A stretch of 64,000 nt of DNA from Buttiauxella sp. A111 (GCF_014189855.1 NZ_BJFN01000001.1:310001-374000); one strand, 5' to 3'. Counted from the stretch's first letter, positions 9,082 through 18,853 are shown. A program made the numbers and translations. Notes: a model not told the origin generated them from the sequence alone.

Positions 9082-9936
9082 GTGGCGCGGATAACAAAAA
9101 TTTCTATCACGCTCTGTGCTCTGCTATTTACCTTGCCGTATACACCATTGACGCAGGCGTCTGAGCACGCTCGTCCCGTGGCTGCGCAAAAAGCGCACGT
9201 TGTGAAAAGCACAACGAAGAGCACAGAAAAGAGCAGTAAGAGTAAAGATAAAACCACTACCGCCAGCAAGAAAACTACCACCTCTTCTAAAACCACCAGC
9301 AAGAAAAAAGAATCCACTGCCTCAAAGAGTAAAATCGCTAAGAACACCAGCAGTGCAAAAACAAAACATCTTGCAAAAAATGATCGCAAAAAATCCTCCC
9401 AGCTCGCGAAAGTCCAGCCTGTTACTTTTACCGAAAAATGCAGTAAACCGCGTAAGGGCTACAAAACGCGCTGTGTGAAAGTCAAAGCAGAGCAACCAAC
9501 GACGATTGCAGCAGCGCATAAAGTCCGGGTGCAGAAAGCACAGAAAACGGCGATGAACAAATTGATGGGCCAGATTGGCAAACCGTATCGCTGGGGCGGC
9601 ACGTCGCCGCGTACTGGCTTCGATTGCAGCGGTCTGGTTTATTACGCTTACAAAGATTTGGTTAAATTCCGTATTCCACGTACTGCAAACGAAATGTATC
9701 ACCTGCGTGATGCCTCTTCGGTTGATCGTGGGGAACTGGAAACGGGTGACCTTGTGTTCTTCCGCACCCAAGGCCGTGGCACTGCGGATCACGTTGGTGT
9801 TTACGTCGGTAATGGGAAATTCATCCAGTCACCGCGTACTGGCCGTGACATTCAAATCACCTCGCTGAGCGAAGACTATTGGCAACGCCACTATGTGGGC
9901 GCCAAACGCGTCATGACCTCAAAAACCATTCGTTAA
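9082..9936 (+). CDS. mepH: MepH, murein DD-endopeptidase (NlpC/P60)
   Basis: Cleaves D-Ala-mDAP cross-links so that new peptidoglycan can be inserted. 284 residues: a Sec signal peptide (residues 1-27), a long low-complexity Lys/Ser/Thr linker (about 35-110), then a C-terminal NlpC/P60 domain. Catalytic residues are visible: Cys in RTGFDCSGLVYYAY, His in GTADHVGVYVGNGKF, and a third polar residue in IQSPRTGR. The start is a GTG, chosen because MARITKISITLCALLF matches the E. coli N-terminus and AGGGG lies 9 nt upstream. A strong hairpin terminator follows. Confidence 0.95.
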   Translation: MARITKISITLCALLFTLPYTPLTQASEHARPVAAQKAHVVKSTTKSTEKSSKSKDKTTTASKKTTTSSKTTSKKKESTASKSKIAKNTSSAKTKHLAKNDRKKSSQLAKVQPVTFTEKCSKPRKGYKTRCVKVKAEQPTTIAAAHKVRVQKAQKTAMNKLMGQIGKPYRWGGTSPRTGFDCSGLVYYAYKDLVKFRIPRTANEMYHLRDASSVDRGELETGDLVFFRTQGRGTADHVGVYVGNGKFIQSPRTGRDIQITSLSEDYWQRHYVGAKRVMTSKTIR

Positions 9937-9941
9937 AACCT

Positions 9942-9976
9942 TCACCTGCCCTAAATGGGCAGGTGAGTTCTTCTTT
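9942..9976 (+). terminator. Terminator after mepH
   Basis: TCACCTGCCC-TAAAT-GGGCAGGTGA, a 10-bp perfect stem followed by GTTCTTCTTTT. Confidence 0.8.
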
Positions 9977-10036
9977 TGCTTATCCTTTCAATTTGTTACC
10001 CTAAACCCGCATTAAAAGTGGTTATTTAACAATAGA

Positions 10037-10086
10037 TACCCTAAATAATTCGAGTCGCATCGCGGCGGCTCGATGACTGATGGGTA
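10037..10086. repeat. Degenerate copy B of the TTCGAG palindromic repeat, upstream of sodB
   Basis: TACCCTAAATAATTCGAGT (10037-10055) matches the left end of copy A. The interior is deleted, and a short GATGACTGATGGGTA tail resembles the right end. It ends about 15 bp before the sodB start, so it forms most of the sodB leader. Confidence 0.6.
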
Positions 10087-10100
10087 ATAAGGAGTTAGCA

Positions 10101-10682
10101 ATGTCGTTCGAACTACCTGCATTACCGTATGCGAAAGATGCTTTAGCACCGCATATCTCCGTTGAAACCCTGGAATACCATTACGGCAAACACCATCAAA
10201 CCTATGTCACTAACCTGAATAACCTGGTTAAGGGCACGGCGTTTGAAGGTAAAACGCTTGAAGAGATCGTTCGTACTTCCGAGGGTGGTGTATTTAACAA
10301 CGCCGCTCAGGTGTGGAACCACACCTTCTACTGGAACTGCCTGGCACCAAATGCAGGCGGGGAACCTACTGGCGAACTTCTGGACGCTATCAACAAATCT
10401 TTCGGTAGCTTCGCTGAATTCAAACAACAGTTTACTGATGCCGCTATCAAGAACTTTGGCGCAGGTTGGACATGGTTGGTTAAACAGGAAGATGGCGCTT
10501 TAGCGATTGTTTCTACTTCCAACGCGGGTACGCCACTGACTACTGCCGCTAAACCACTGCTGACGGTGGATGTCTGGGAACATGCGTACTACATCGACTA
10601 CCGCAATGCTCGTCCTAACTACCTCGAGCATTTCTGGGCGCTGGTGAATTGGGCGTTTGTTGCGAAGAATCTTGCAGCATAG
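10101..10682 (+). CDS. sodB: SodB, iron superoxide dismutase
   Basis: A cytoplasmic Fe-SOD of 193 residues. Fe ligands are visible: His in [11 protein letters not shown], His in [11 protein letters not shown], and Asp/His in [23 protein letters not shown]; the Ala-Gly-Trp segment [10 protein letters not shown] is typical of Fe/Mn SODs. The start at MSFELPAL is set by AAGGAG 8 nt upstream and by family alignment; an in-frame ATG 21 nt earlier is not used. In E. coli the sRNA RyhB pairs across the sodB start codon, and AGCAATGTC there is conserved here. The upstream leader is replaced by a repeat remnant. Confidence 0.97.
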   Translation: MSFELPALPYAKDALAPHISVETLEYHYGKHHQTYVTNLNNLVKGTAFEGKTLEEIVRTSEGGVFNNAAQVWNHTFYWNCLAPNAGGEPTGELLDAINKSFGSFAEFKQQFTDAAIKNFGAGWTWLVKQEDGALAIVSTSNAGTPLTTAAKPLLTVDVWEHAYYIDYRNARPNYLEHFWALVNWAFVAKNLAA

Positions 10683-10689
10683 AAGTTTG

Positions 10690-10727
10690 CTCCTTAAATA
10701 GTTCGAGTTGCAGGGCTATTTAGGAGA
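10690..10727. repeat. Short TTCGAG repeat (copy C) folded as hairpin after sodB
   Basis: TCCTTAAATAG and CTATTTAGGA flank TTCGAGTTGCAGGG: an imperfect 10-11-bp inverted repeat enclosing the family core. It sits directly after the sodB stop codon. Confidence 0.6.
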
Positions 10728-10733
10728 ATGTTA

Positions 10734-10758
10734 ATGGGCCGCGATAAGCGGCCCATCT
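10734..10758. terminator. Bidirectional hairpin between sodB and ynhF
   Basis: ATGGGCCGC-GATAA-GCGGCCCAT, a perfect 9-bp GC-rich stem between convergent sodB and ynhF. Confidence 0.75.
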
Positions 10759-10761
10759 TAA

Positions 10762-10851
10762 TCAGTGCAGTACGGCAGTTAATGCGCCGCAAACAATCAA
10801 AGCCAGAACAATAACTGTGGTCGTGATTGAAAATTTCAGATCGGTACTCAT
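10762..10851 (-). CDS. ynhF: YnhF, 29-residue membrane small protein
   Basis: A 29-codon gene translated as MSTDLKFSITTTVIVLALIV followed by CGALTAVLH: a single hydrophobic helix after a short polar N-terminus. The sequence and position (after sodB, before purR, minus strand) match E. coli YnhF, a verified small inner-membrane protein of unknown role. A GGAG-like sequence (AAAGGAG) precedes the ATG. In E. coli ydhP lies between sodB and ynhF; it is absent here. Confidence 0.9.
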   Translation of the reverse strand: MSTDLKFSITTTVIVLALIVCGALTAVLH

Positions 10852-11099
10852 CAGCAACTCCTTTTTGTTACCTTACAAAACAGCCTTACAATCGATGTGT
10901 CATGATGAGTTTCCCACAATCGGAGATAAAAATCCTCACGGTTTTAACCCGATATCCATTTTCCCTCTTCCACTTTTCGCCAGGATAGGCCAAAATCCCT
11001 CGCTAATTTATTGCGTATCGTCAATTCAATGCCCTCCTCCCGTTTTATGTCGCAATCCCGGCATACCCGCAACCATTATGTTGCCTTTGGAGTCAGCGT

Positions 11100-11115
11100 A
11101 CGCAAACGTTTAACA
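11100..11115. promoter_or_regulatory. PurR operator O1
   Basis: ACGCAAACGTTTAACA matches the PurR box (ACGCAAACGTTTTCNT) at its first twelve positions, 45 bp upstream of the purR start. In E. coli purR is autoregulated through two operators. Confidence 0.85.
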
Positions 11116-11159
11116 CATTAGTAATCAGGGGGTTAAGATATGGCCCGGAGTGAAATTTA

Positions 11160-12185
11160 ATGGCGACAATCAAGGACGTGGCGAAGCGCGCAAACGTTTC
11201 CACTACAACCGTATCACATGTGATTAACAAAACCCGTTTTGTGGCGGAAGAAACTCGCAACGCGGTATGGGCTGCAATTAAAGAATTGCACTACTCACCG
11301 AGTGCTGTAGCACGAAGCCTGAAAGTTAATCACACCAAAACGATCGGTCTGCTTGCCACTTCCAGTGAAGCACCTTATTTCGCCGAGATCATTGAAGCGG
11401 TGGAAAATAGCTGCTTTGAAAAAGGCTATACCCTGATTTTGGGTAACGCACACAATAACTTTGAAAAACAGCGCGCTTACTTATCGATGATGGCGCAAAA
11501 GCGTGTCGATGGCTTGCTGGTGATGTGCTCTGAATATCCTGACTCCTTGCTCTCCGTGCTCGAAGAGTACCGCCACATTCCAATGGTTGTGATGGACTGG
11601 GGCGAGTCCCGTGCTGATTTCACCGACTCCGTGGTCGATAATGCATTCCACGGTGGCTACCTGGCGGGTCGTTATTTAATTGAACGCGGTCACCGCGAAA
11701 TTGGTGCGATCCCCGGCCAAATGGAACGCAATACTGGCGGCGGTCGCCATGCTGGCTTTATGAAAGCACTCGAAGAAGCGGGTATTTCTATTCCAGAAAA
11801 CTGGATTGTTCAGGGTGACTTTGAACCTGAATCCGGTTATCGCGCTATGCAGCAAATCCTCGGCCAGTCTCATCGCCCTACCGCAGTATTCTGTGGCGGC
11901 GACATCATGGCGATGGGGGCAATTTGTGCCGCTGATGAAATGGGGCTGCGCGTACCGCAGGATATTTCCATTATTGGTTACGACAATGTGCGTAACGCGC
12001 GCTTCTTCTCACCGGCGTTGACCACCATCCACCAGCCAAAAGACTCGCTGGGGGAAACGGCGTTTAACATGCTATTGGATAGAATCGTTAATAAACGCGA
12101 AGAGTCCCAATCGATTGAAGTCCATCCGCGCCTGATCGAACGCCGCTCGGTAGCTGATGGCCCATTCCGCGATTATCGTCGTTAA
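11160..12185 (+). CDS. purR: PurR, hypoxanthine/guanine-responsive purine repressor
   Basis: A 341-residue LacI-family repressor. The N-terminal HTH and hinge helix read [20 protein letters not shown] and then [10 protein letters not shown] (residues 2-57), followed by the periplasmic-binding-protein-like co-repressor domain (e.g. [35 protein letters not shown]). It represses purine biosynthesis when bound to hypoxanthine or guanine. Both operators of the E. coli autoregulatory circuit are conserved: O1 upstream and O2 inside codons 10-15. It is followed by convergent punR, with a GAGCCCG/CGGGCTC hairpin at the junction. Confidence 0.97.
   Translation: MATIKDVAKRANVSTTTVSHVINKTRFVAEETRNAVWAAIKELHYSPSAVARSLKVNHTKTIGLLATSSEAPYFAEIIEAVENSCFEKGYTLILGNAHNNFEKQRAYLSMMAQKRVDGLLVMCSEYPDSLLSVLEEYRHIPMVVMDWGESRADFTDSVVDNAFHGGYLAGRYLIERGHREIGAIPGQMERNTGGGRHAGFMKALEEAGISIPENWIVQGDFEPESGYRAMQQILGQSHRPTAVFCGGDIMAMGAICAADEMGLRVPQDISIIGYDNVRNARFFSPALTTIHQPKDSLGETAFNMLLDRIVNKREESQSIEVHPRLIERRSVADGPFRDYRR
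11187..11202. promoter_or_regulatory. PurR operator O2 within the purR coding region
   Basis: CGCGCAAACGTTTCCA lies inside codons 10-15 of purR, 87 bp from O1, matching the intragenic second operator known in E. coli. Confidence 0.8.
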
Positions 12186-12203
12186 GTGTTGTTGAGCCCG
12201 GGT

Positions 12204-13133
12204 TTACTCGGGCTCAGGTTCCTGTAACCATTCCTGATTCATCGTTTCACTGTCCCCCAGATAATCCAGTAACCAGCCCAATGCGGGTGATGCGTCGTTT
12301 TGCCGCCAGGTCAGGCAACATGCTGCGTCAGGGAACGGGTTATCCAGGGTTAATTCGCTCCATCGCCCGGAATCCAGCCACGGCCTGGCGATATGCAACG
12401 GCACCATGCCGATACACAAACCCGCGCTCAAACAATCCGAACCGGACTCCCAATCAGGTACCACTACACGGCGTTGGTTATCTAAAAGCCAGGTAATTCG
12501 TTTGGGCAACGAACGCGATGTATCTTCGAGTACCAACGACGGCCAGTCACGCAGGTCATCATCGCTTAACGTCCCACCGCGCTGTGCCAGGGGATGTGTG
12601 GAAGCCACCACACAACGCCAGCTCAACGTTCCCATATCGCGAAAGGCATAACGCCCTCCGACCGGAATAGCCTGGGTTGCACCAATAGCCACCTCGACAC
12701 GGCCATCCGCCAGCGCATCCCATACGCCGTTGAACACTTCCTGGAAGATGCGCAGTTCGATGTCCGGAAAATGGCGATAGAAATCCACGACCAGTTGCCG
12801 CGTTCGCTCAGGTTTAACGATGTTATCAACTGCTATAGCCAGATGCCCGCGCCATCCGTTTGCGATCTGTTGGCACTGCTGCCGTGTCGTCATCATTTTT
12901 TTGATAACAGAGCGCCCCTCCTTAAGGAAAAAGAGGCCGGCAGGGGTTAATTCGACATCACGATGACGCCGTTCGAATAGCGGAACGGCTAACCAATCTT
13001 CAAGCTGCCGCACCGTATAGCTAATGGCAGACGGAACGCGGTGCAACTCCTGTGCCGCACCGCTGAAGCTACCATTGCGCGCCACCGCATCTATCACTTC
13101 CAGCGAGTATTCTGACCACATTTCTCTGCTCAC
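12204..13133 (-). CDS. punR: PunR (YdhB), LysR-type regulator of punC
   Basis: A 309-residue LysR-type regulator. The N-terminal winged HTH is visible (residues 6-65: YSLEVIDAVARNGSFSGAAQELHRVPSA...), followed by a periplasmic-binding-like effector domain. In E. coli PunR activates the divergent punC in response to purine nucleosides, and the same divergent arrangement is kept here with a 103-bp shared promoter region. Length and synteny with purR on one side and punC/cfa on the other support the assignment. Confidence 0.92.
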   Translation of the reverse strand: MSREMWSEYSLEVIDAVARNGSFSGAAQELHRVPSAISYTVRQLEDWLAVPLFERRHRDVELTPAGLFFLKEGRSVIKKMMTTRQQCQQIANGWRGHLAIAVDNIVKPERTRQLVVDFYRHFPDIELRIFQEVFNGVWDALADGRVEVAIGATQAIPVGGRYAFRDMGTLSWRCVVASTHPLAQRGGTLSDDDLRDWPSLVLEDTSRSLPKRITWLLDNQRRVVVPDWESGSDCLSAGLCIGMVPLHIARPWLDSGRWSELTLDNPFPDAACCLTWRQNDASPALGWLLDYLGDSETMNQEWLQEPEPE

Positions 13134-13236
13134 AAAATTTTTGAACGCAACCTACAAATATTAGCGTTTCACAAGCGTAATTGCACTCCGTACACTCTCG
13201 CGGCAATGAACCTGCAAGTTTAATCAAGAGAAAATT

Positions 13237-14430
13237 ATGCAACCTTCAAAAGGATTTCTTATCTGGCTGGCCGGCTTAAGTGTGCTGGGCTTCCTTGCCA
13301 CAGACATGTATCTGCCTGCTTTCGCTGCCATTCAGCAAGATTTACAGACCGATGCATCGGCAGTCAGTGCAAGCCTGAGTCTGTTCCTGGCTGGATTTGC
13401 GTTTGCCCAATTAATGTGGGGCCCCCTGTCAGATCACTTCGGCCGTAAACCGGTATTACTGGCGGGATTAAGCCTGTTCGCGATTGGCTGTATCGGCATG
13501 TTGTGGGTCGAAAGCGCCACTGCGCTATTGGTACTGCGTTTTGTTCAGGCCGTTGGCGTCTGTTCGGCGGCAGTTAGCTGGCAGGCTCTGGTGACCGATT
13601 ACTACCCGGCGAATCGCGCTAATCGTATTTTCGCAACGATTATGCCGCTGGTTGGCTTATCCCCGGCGCTGGCACCGTTGCTGGGTAGCTGGATTTTGAA
13701 CCACTTTGACTGGCAGGCGATTTTCGCCACGCTGTTTGTCATCACCCTGGTGCTGATGATCCCGACTTTACGTCTGAAACCCCGCACCCAGCATCATCCG
13801 CAAACTGAAGACAATAAAGTGAGCTTCATGTCATTGCTGAGCTCCCGAGTTTATAGTGGCAACGTGTTGATCTATGCCGCCTGCTCCGCCAGCTTCTTTG
13901 CATGGCTTACCGGCTCCCCCTTCATTCTTAACGATATGGGTTACAGCCCCGCCGCCATCGGCCTGAGTTATGTACCGCAAACCATCGCCTTCTTAATTGG
14001 TGGTTACGGCTGCCGCAGCGCACTGCAAAAATGGCAAGGTAAGCAGATGCTGCCGTGGTTACTGGCGCTTTATGCACTGAGCACCTTTGCGACATGGGCG
14101 GTTGCCATGAGCGGTCACGCTAACCTCACGTTGTTGCTGATCCCATTCTGTGTGATGGCCATGGCCAACGGCGCTATTTACCCCATTGTGGTGGCATCAG
14201 CTCTGCTGCCCTTCCCGCAAGCAACCGGTAAAGCCGCTGCGCTGCAAAACACGCTGCAATTAGGTCTGTGCTTCTTTGCAAGCCTAATGGTCTCCTGGCT
14301 GGTTGCGACGCCACTGTTGACCACCACCAGTGTGATGTTGGTGACGATTGTGTTGTCAATTCTGGGCTATTTACTGCAACGTAGTAAAAAAGCCGAAGTA
14401 TGGCAACCCGCTGAATCTGATGCACATTAA
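13237..14430 (+). CDS. punC: PunC (YdhC), MFS purine nucleoside transporter
   Basis: A 397-residue major facilitator of the Bcr/CflA (DHA1) branch, 12 predicted membrane segments. The motif A loop [16 protein letters not shown] follows helix 2 and [11 protein letters not shown] sits in helix 1, both typical of Bcr-type transporters. In E. coli it is linked to uptake of purine nucleosides and regulated by the divergent punR. No anomalies were seen. Confidence 0.93.
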   Translation: MQPSKGFLIWLAGLSVLGFLATDMYLPAFAAIQQDLQTDASAVSASLSLFLAGFAFAQLMWGPLSDHFGRKPVLLAGLSLFAIGCIGMLWVESATALLVLRFVQAVGVCSAAVSWQALVTDYYPANRANRIFATIMPLVGLSPALAPLLGSWILNHFDWQAIFATLFVITLVLMIPTLRLKPRTQHHPQTEDNKVSFMSLLSSRVYSGNVLIYAACSASFFAWLTGSPFILNDMGYSPAAIGLSYVPQTIAFLIGGYGCRSALQKWQGKQMLPWLLALYALSTFATWAVAMSGHANLTLLLIPFCVMAMANGAIYPIVVASALLPFPQATGKAAALQNTLQLGLCFFASLMVSWLVATPLLTTTSVMLVTIVLSILGYLLQRSKKAEVWQPAESDAH

Positions 14431-14551
14431 TCGGCAAGTTAGCGTGACACCCTTGTAGTTAGCATGCTAACAATGTTTTATTGAACCACCGCTTCGGCGA
14501 GCCTATACTTATTAACGGCTCTACCGTCAGCACAATAATAATGAAGTTTTG

Positions 14552-14584
14552 ACGGGAGCCTTTGTGCTCCCGTTTGTTGTTTTA
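14552..14584 (+). terminator. Intrinsic terminator in the punC-cfa interval (cfa leader)
   Basis: ACGGGAGC-CTTTGT-GCTCCCGT, an 8-bp stem followed by TTGTTGTTTT. It lies 122 nt after punC and 145 nt before cfa. A plausible -10 element (CTATACTT, about 14501-14508) precedes it, so it may also end a short leader transcript or sRNA. Confidence 0.65.
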
Positions 14585-14728
14585 TGCAGCTATTTTTCAT
14601 GGGCACTCGCCCTTTCTCTGTTCTACGTCGGATATCAGGCTCGCGGATTTTCCCGTGACATTTCTCACATGCCCAAAATAGCGTCTACGCTGTTTTAAGG
14701 TTCCTCACACAAAGGTGATGGAGAAGCT

Positions 14729-15877
14729 ATGAGTTCATCGTGTATAGAAGAAGTCAGCATAAAAAATAACCCGTGGTATCGAATCGTAAGCGAAATGCTC
14801 ACGCAGGCTGGTGTGGAAATAAATGGCCCGCGCCCTTTCGATCTCCAGGTTAAGCATCCCGACTTTTTTAAACGTGTCCTGCAAGAGGGCACGCTGGGGT
14901 TGGGTGAAAGCTATATGGATGGTTGGTGGGACTGTGACCGACTGGATATTTTTTTTCATAACGCCATTCGCGCCGGACTGGAAAACCAACTCCCCCATCA
15001 TTTAAAAGACACGCTTCGTGTTGCCGCCGCTCGCATTATCAACCTGCAATCTAAAAAGCGCGCCTGGATTGTCGGTAAAGAGCATTACGACCTCGGTAAT
15101 GATTTATTTACCCGCATGCTTGATGAGCATATGCAATATTCCTGCGGCTACTGGAAAGATGCCAACACCCTTAGCGACGCGCAAAATGCCAAGCTAAAAA
15201 TGATCTGCGACAAGCTGCATCTCGAACCGGGTATGACGCTGCTCGACATTGGATGTGGTTGGGGTGGACTTGCCGAATTTGCCGCACGACATTACGGTGT
15301 GGCGGTTCATGGGGTAACGATTTCAGCCGAGCAGCAAAAAATGGCGCAGGAGCGTTGTGTCGGGCTGGACGTCACTATTTTGCTGCAAGACTACCGCGAT
15401 CTGGATATGCAGTTTGACCGCATTGTTTCCGTCGGTATGTTCGAGCACGTTGGTCCCAAAAACTACGCCACCTATTTCAACGTCGCTGACCGCAATTTAA
15501 AACCCGACGGTATTTTCCTGCTGCATACCATTGGCTCCAATAAAACCGATAACATCGTCGACCCATGGATAAACAAATATATCTTCCCGAACGGCTGTTT
15601 ACCTTCGGTACGCCAAATTGCAGAAGCCAGCGAAGGACATTTTGTGATGGAGGACTGGCATAACTTTGGTGCCGACTATGACAAAACGTTAATGGCCTGG
15701 CATGAAAGATTCCAGAATTACTGGCCAGAAATTGCTAATAACTATTCAGAAAGATTCAAACGCATGTTCAGTTATTACCTCAATGCGTGTGCGGGAGCCT
15801 TCCGCGCCCGCGACATTCAGCTCTGGCAAATCGTCTTCACTCGTGGAGTCGAACACGGTTTACGCGTTCCACGTTGA
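14729..15877 (+). CDS. cfa: Cfa, cyclopropane-fatty-acyl-phospholipid synthase
   Basis: A 382-residue SAM-dependent methyltransferase that cyclopropanates unsaturated acyl chains of membrane phospholipids. An N-terminal helical lipid-interacting domain precedes the Rossmann methyltransferase domain with motif I LLDIGCGWGGLAEFAA (near residue 175), then ILLQDYRDLD and SVGMFEHVG. The long upstream interval is compatible with the two-promoter, sRNA-regulated leader known from E. coli. The start has a modest GGAG-type ribosome site. A strong hairpin follows. Confidence 0.97.
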   Translation: MSSSCIEEVSIKNNPWYRIVSEMLTQAGVEINGPRPFDLQVKHPDFFKRVLQEGTLGLGESYMDGWWDCDRLDIFFHNAIRAGLENQLPHHLKDTLRVAAARIINLQSKKRAWIVGKEHYDLGNDLFTRMLDEHMQYSCGYWKDANTLSDAQNAKLKMICDKLHLEPGMTLLDIGCGWGGLAEFAARHYGVAVHGVTISAEQQKMAQERCVGLDVTILLQDYRDLDMQFDRIVSVGMFEHVGPKNYATYFNVADRNLKPDGIFLLHTIGSNKTDNIVDPWINKYIFPNGCLPSVRQIAEASEGHFVMEDWHNFGADYDKTLMAWHERFQNYWPEIANNYSERFKRMFSYYLNACAGAFRARDIQLWQIVFTRGVEHGLRVPR

Positions 15878-15881
15878 TCCC

Positions 15882-15918
15882 CGACTACCCCGGCGCTGTC
15901 GGGGTAGTCGCTTCTCTT
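15882..15918 (+). terminator. Terminator after cfa
   Basis: CGACTACCCC / GGGGTAGTCG, a 10-bp perfect stem with a 9-nt loop, followed by CTTCTCTT. Confidence 0.8.
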
Positions 15919-16021
15919 AACCATCTGTAGCATTTTCATAACAAACTGTGGGGTTCCTCACGTTTCCGACGCTCCTTTATTCATGAGTTTGATCCCGCTA
16001 ACACTTATCTCTTTCCTCAAT

Positions 16022-16035
16022 GGAAACCGGTTTCC
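16022..16035. promoter_or_regulatory. LacI-family operator upstream of the beta-glucoside cassette
   Basis: GGAAACCGGTTTCC is a perfect 14-bp palindrome with a central CG pair, typical of LacI/GalR-family operators and close in form to AscG-type sites. It lies 51 bp before the PTS permease start. The regulator at 18897 is the obvious candidate to bind it. Confidence 0.7.
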
Positions 16036-16085
16036 GTTTTGTTTCACAATTAGCCCACTTCCAAAAAACTAACAAGGATACCGCC

Positions 16086-17405
16086 ATGAGCATGTACCAA
16101 AAAATGGTCAATGTGATTGAGCAAAAGGTCACCCCCATGGCCGGAGCGATGGGCTCTCAGCGCCATGTCATCGCCATCCGCGACGGCTTTATCTCTGCGC
16201 TACCGTTTATGATTATCGGTTCTTTCTTGTTAGTGTTTATTTTCCCTCCGTTCTCACCCAACAGTTCCTGGGGCTTCGCGCGCTCGTGGTTAAAATTTTC
16301 CCTAAACTACCGGGAACAGCTGATGTTGCCGTTTAACCTCAGCATGGGTGTGATGACCTTCTTTATTTCAGTCGGTATTGGTGCAAGCCTCGGGAAGCAC
16401 TATAAGCTCGACCCGATAATGACCGGCTTACTGGCCTTTATGGCTTTTTTATTGGTCGCGGCTCCCTATAAAGACGGGCATATTTCAACGCAATACTTCT
16501 CGGGCCAGGGTATTTTTACCGCCCTTCTGACCGCCATTTATGCCAGCGAAATGTACGCTTTCCTCAAACGCCACAACATCACTATCCGTTTGCCGAAGGA
16601 AGTGCCAACCGGTGTGGCGCGTTCGTTTGAGATTCTGATCCCCGTTGTCGTGATTGTAGCCACGCTCCACCCGCTGAATTTATTTATCGAATCCACGACG
16701 GGAATGATTATTCCAGAAGCGATCATGCATCTGCTGGCGCCGCTGGTTTCGGCATCGGATTCACTCCCGGCGATTCTCATTTCGGTATTTATCTGCCAGA
16801 TCCTGTGGTTTGCCGGTATTCACGGTGCACTGATTGTCACCGGCATCATGAACCCGTTCTGGATGGCCAACCTTTCAGCTAACCAGACGGCGCTGGCTGC
16901 AGGCAATGTGCTGCCGCATATTTACCTGCAAGGTTTCTGGGATCACTATTTGCTGATTGGTGGCGTGGGTTCCACGTTGCCCCTTGCTTTCTTGTTGCTA
17001 CGCAGTCGCGCCATTCACCTGCGCACTATCGGTAAAATGGGTGTGGTGCCAAGCTTCTTTAATATTAATGAACCGATTTTATTCGGTACACCCATCATCA
17101 TGAACCCACTGTTCTTCTTACCCTTTACTTTAGTGCCGATGATTAACGCAACCCTCGCTTACGTTGCGACAAAATTAGGTTGGGTTGCGCAGGTTGTATC
17201 GTTAACACCGTGGACGACGCCTGCTCCCATTGGCGCATCGTGGGCTGCAAATTGGGCGGTAAGTCCCGTAATCATGTGTCTGATTTGTATGGTCATGTCG
17301 GCTGTGATGTATTACCCCTTCCTGAAGGCTTACGAGCGCACCCTGCTGAAACAGGACGAAGAGCGCAATGTGCAGGAAAGCAATAATCCAGTAGCCGCAA
17401 ATTAA
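16086..17405 (+). CDS. PTS cellobiose/beta-glucoside-type EIIC permease
   Basis: A 439-residue EIIC of the lactose/cellobiose (Lac) PTS family, related to ChbC/CelB. It reads as a multi-helix membrane protein with the family landmarks QRHVIAIRDGFISALPFMIIGS near residues 23-44, WFAGIHGALIVTGIMNPFW in the middle and FFNINEPILFGTPIIMNP, where the conserved NEP motif contacts the sugar. It translocates and phosphorylates the sugar only with EIIA and EIIB partners, and neither is encoded here. Start chosen at MSMYQKM because AAGGA lies 8 nt upstream. It is followed by a GH1 phospho-beta-glucosidase, so a beta-glucoside is the likely substrate. Confidence 0.9.
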   Translation: MSMYQKMVNVIEQKVTPMAGAMGSQRHVIAIRDGFISALPFMIIGSFLLVFIFPPFSPNSSWGFARSWLKFSLNYREQLMLPFNLSMGVMTFFISVGIGASLGKHYKLDPIMTGLLAFMAFLLVAAPYKDGHISTQYFSGQGIFTALLTAIYASEMYAFLKRHNITIRLPKEVPTGVARSFEILIPVVVIVATLHPLNLFIESTTGMIIPEAIMHLLAPLVSASDSLPAILISVFICQILWFAGIHGALIVTGIMNPFWMANLSANQTALAAGNVLPHIYLQGFWDHYLLIGGVGSTLPLAFLLLRSRAIHLRTIGKMGVVPSFFNINEPILFGTPIIMNPLFFLPFTLVPMINATLAYVATKLGWVAQVVSLTPWTTPAPIGASWAANWAVSPVIMCLICMVMSAVMYYPFLKAYERTLLKQDEERNVQESNNPVAAN

Positions 17406-17451
17406 CTTTTTTACCTGCCCTGATGGCAGGTACGTCAAACGAGGAACGAAA

Positions 17452-18843
17452 ATGAAATATGTATTCCCTGATAACTTTTGGTGGGGCAGCGCGAGTTCAG
17501 CACCGCAAACTGAAGGCGAAACGCTCTCTTTTGGCAAGTCTGCCACCATTTGGGATCAGTGGTATAAAGAGCAACCGACCCGTTTCCATAACAACATTGG
17601 CCCAGCGGATACCTCAACGTTCTATAAAAACTGGAAAGAAGATATCGCGCTGTTAAAACAGCTCAACCACAACACCTTCCGCACCTCGATTTCCTGGGCG
17701 CGTCTTATCCCTGAAGGTCGCGGGACGGTAAATCAGGAAGCGGTGACCTTCTACAATCAGGTGATCGACGAGTTGCTGGCGCAAGGTATCAAACCGTTTA
17801 TCAACCTGTTCCACTTCGATATGCCGATGGTGATGCAACAGCAAGGCGGTTGGGAGAATCGTGACGTTGTCACCGCTTACGCTGAATTCGCCACGGTTTG
17901 CTTCGAACTATTTGGCGATCGTGTGAAGCATTGGTTTACCTTCAACGAGCCGGTTGTCCCTGTTGAAGGCGGCTATTTGTATGATTTCCATTACCCGAAT
18001 GTGGTGGATTTCAAACGTGCGGCGACCGTGGCTTACCACACCATGATCGCGCACTCTCTGGCCGTAAAGGCTTACCATGAGCGTAACGACGGTGGCGAAA
18101 TTGGTATTATCCTCAACCTCACGCCGTCTTACCCTCGTTCGCAAAACCCGGCCGATGTCAAAGCAGCCAATATTGCAGACCTGATGTTTAACCGCAGCTT
18201 CCTCGACCCAGCTCTGCGTGGTGAATACCCGCAGGAACTGGTCGCGTTGCTGAAAGAACACGGGCAATTGCCAGCGTGTCAGCCAGAAGATAAAGCCCTG
18301 CTTGCGGCGGGTGTCGTCGATTTGCTGGGCATAAACTACTATCAGCCGCGTCGTATCAAGTGCCGCGACTCGCTGGTCAATCCTGATAGTCCATTTATGC
18401 CGGAGTGGTTCTTCGAGTCATACGAAATGCCGGGCCGCAAAATGAACCCATACCGTGGATGGGAAATTTACGAGCAAGGTATCTACGATATTCTTACTAA
18501 TCTGCGTGAAAACTACGGCAACCCGAATTGCTATATTTCCGAGAATGGCATGGGCGTTGAGAACGAACAGCGTTTCGATGAGAACGGCCAAATTCAGGAT
18601 GATTACCGCATTGATTTTGTGCGCGAGCACTTGAAGTGGCTGCACAAAGGTATCAGCGAGGGCAGCAACTGCCTCGGTTATCATATGTGGACGTTTATTG
18701 ATAACTGGTCATGGTGTAACGCCTATAAAAACCGTTACGGTTTTGTCTCGTTAAACCTGGAGACGCAAGCGCGCACCATCAAGAAAAGCGGCGAATGGTA
18801 TCGCGCGACCGCGGCTGAAAATGGCTTTAACGATCGGACGTAA
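17452..18843 (+). CDS. 6-phospho-beta-glucosidase (GH1)
   Basis: A 463-residue glycoside hydrolase family 1 enzyme. Both catalytic glutamates are visible: the acid/base in WFTFNEPVVP (near residue 166) and the nucleophile in CYISENGMGVENE (near residue 362). The N-terminal FPDNFWWGSASSAPQTEG is typical of the phospho-glucosidase branch, as is the C-terminal FVSLNLETQARTIKKSG (Lys/Ser for 6-phosphate binding). It would cleave 6-phospho-beta-glucosides delivered by the upstream EIIC. Spacing of 46 nt and a good ribosome site (GAGGAA) suggest one operon. Confidence 0.93.
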   Translation: MKYVFPDNFWWGSASSAPQTEGETLSFGKSATIWDQWYKEQPTRFHNNIGPADTSTFYKNWKEDIALLKQLNHNTFRTSISWARLIPEGRGTVNQEAVTFYNQVIDELLAQGIKPFINLFHFDMPMVMQQQGGWENRDVVTAYAEFATVCFELFGDRVKHWFTFNEPVVPVEGGYLYDFHYPNVVDFKRAATVAYHTMIAHSLAVKAYHERNDGGEIGIILNLTPSYPRSQNPADVKAANIADLMFNRSFLDPALRGEYPQELVALLKEHGQLPACQPEDKALLAAGVVDLLGINYYQPRRIKCRDSLVNPDSPFMPEWFFESYEMPGRKMNPYRGWEIYEQGIYDILTNLRENYGNPNCYISENGMGVENEQRFDENGQIQDDYRIDFVREHLKWLHKGISEGSNCLGYHMWTFIDNWSWCNAYKNRYGFVSLNLETQARTIKKSGEWYRATAAENGFNDRT

Positions 18844-18853
18844 TCTCAGTATT

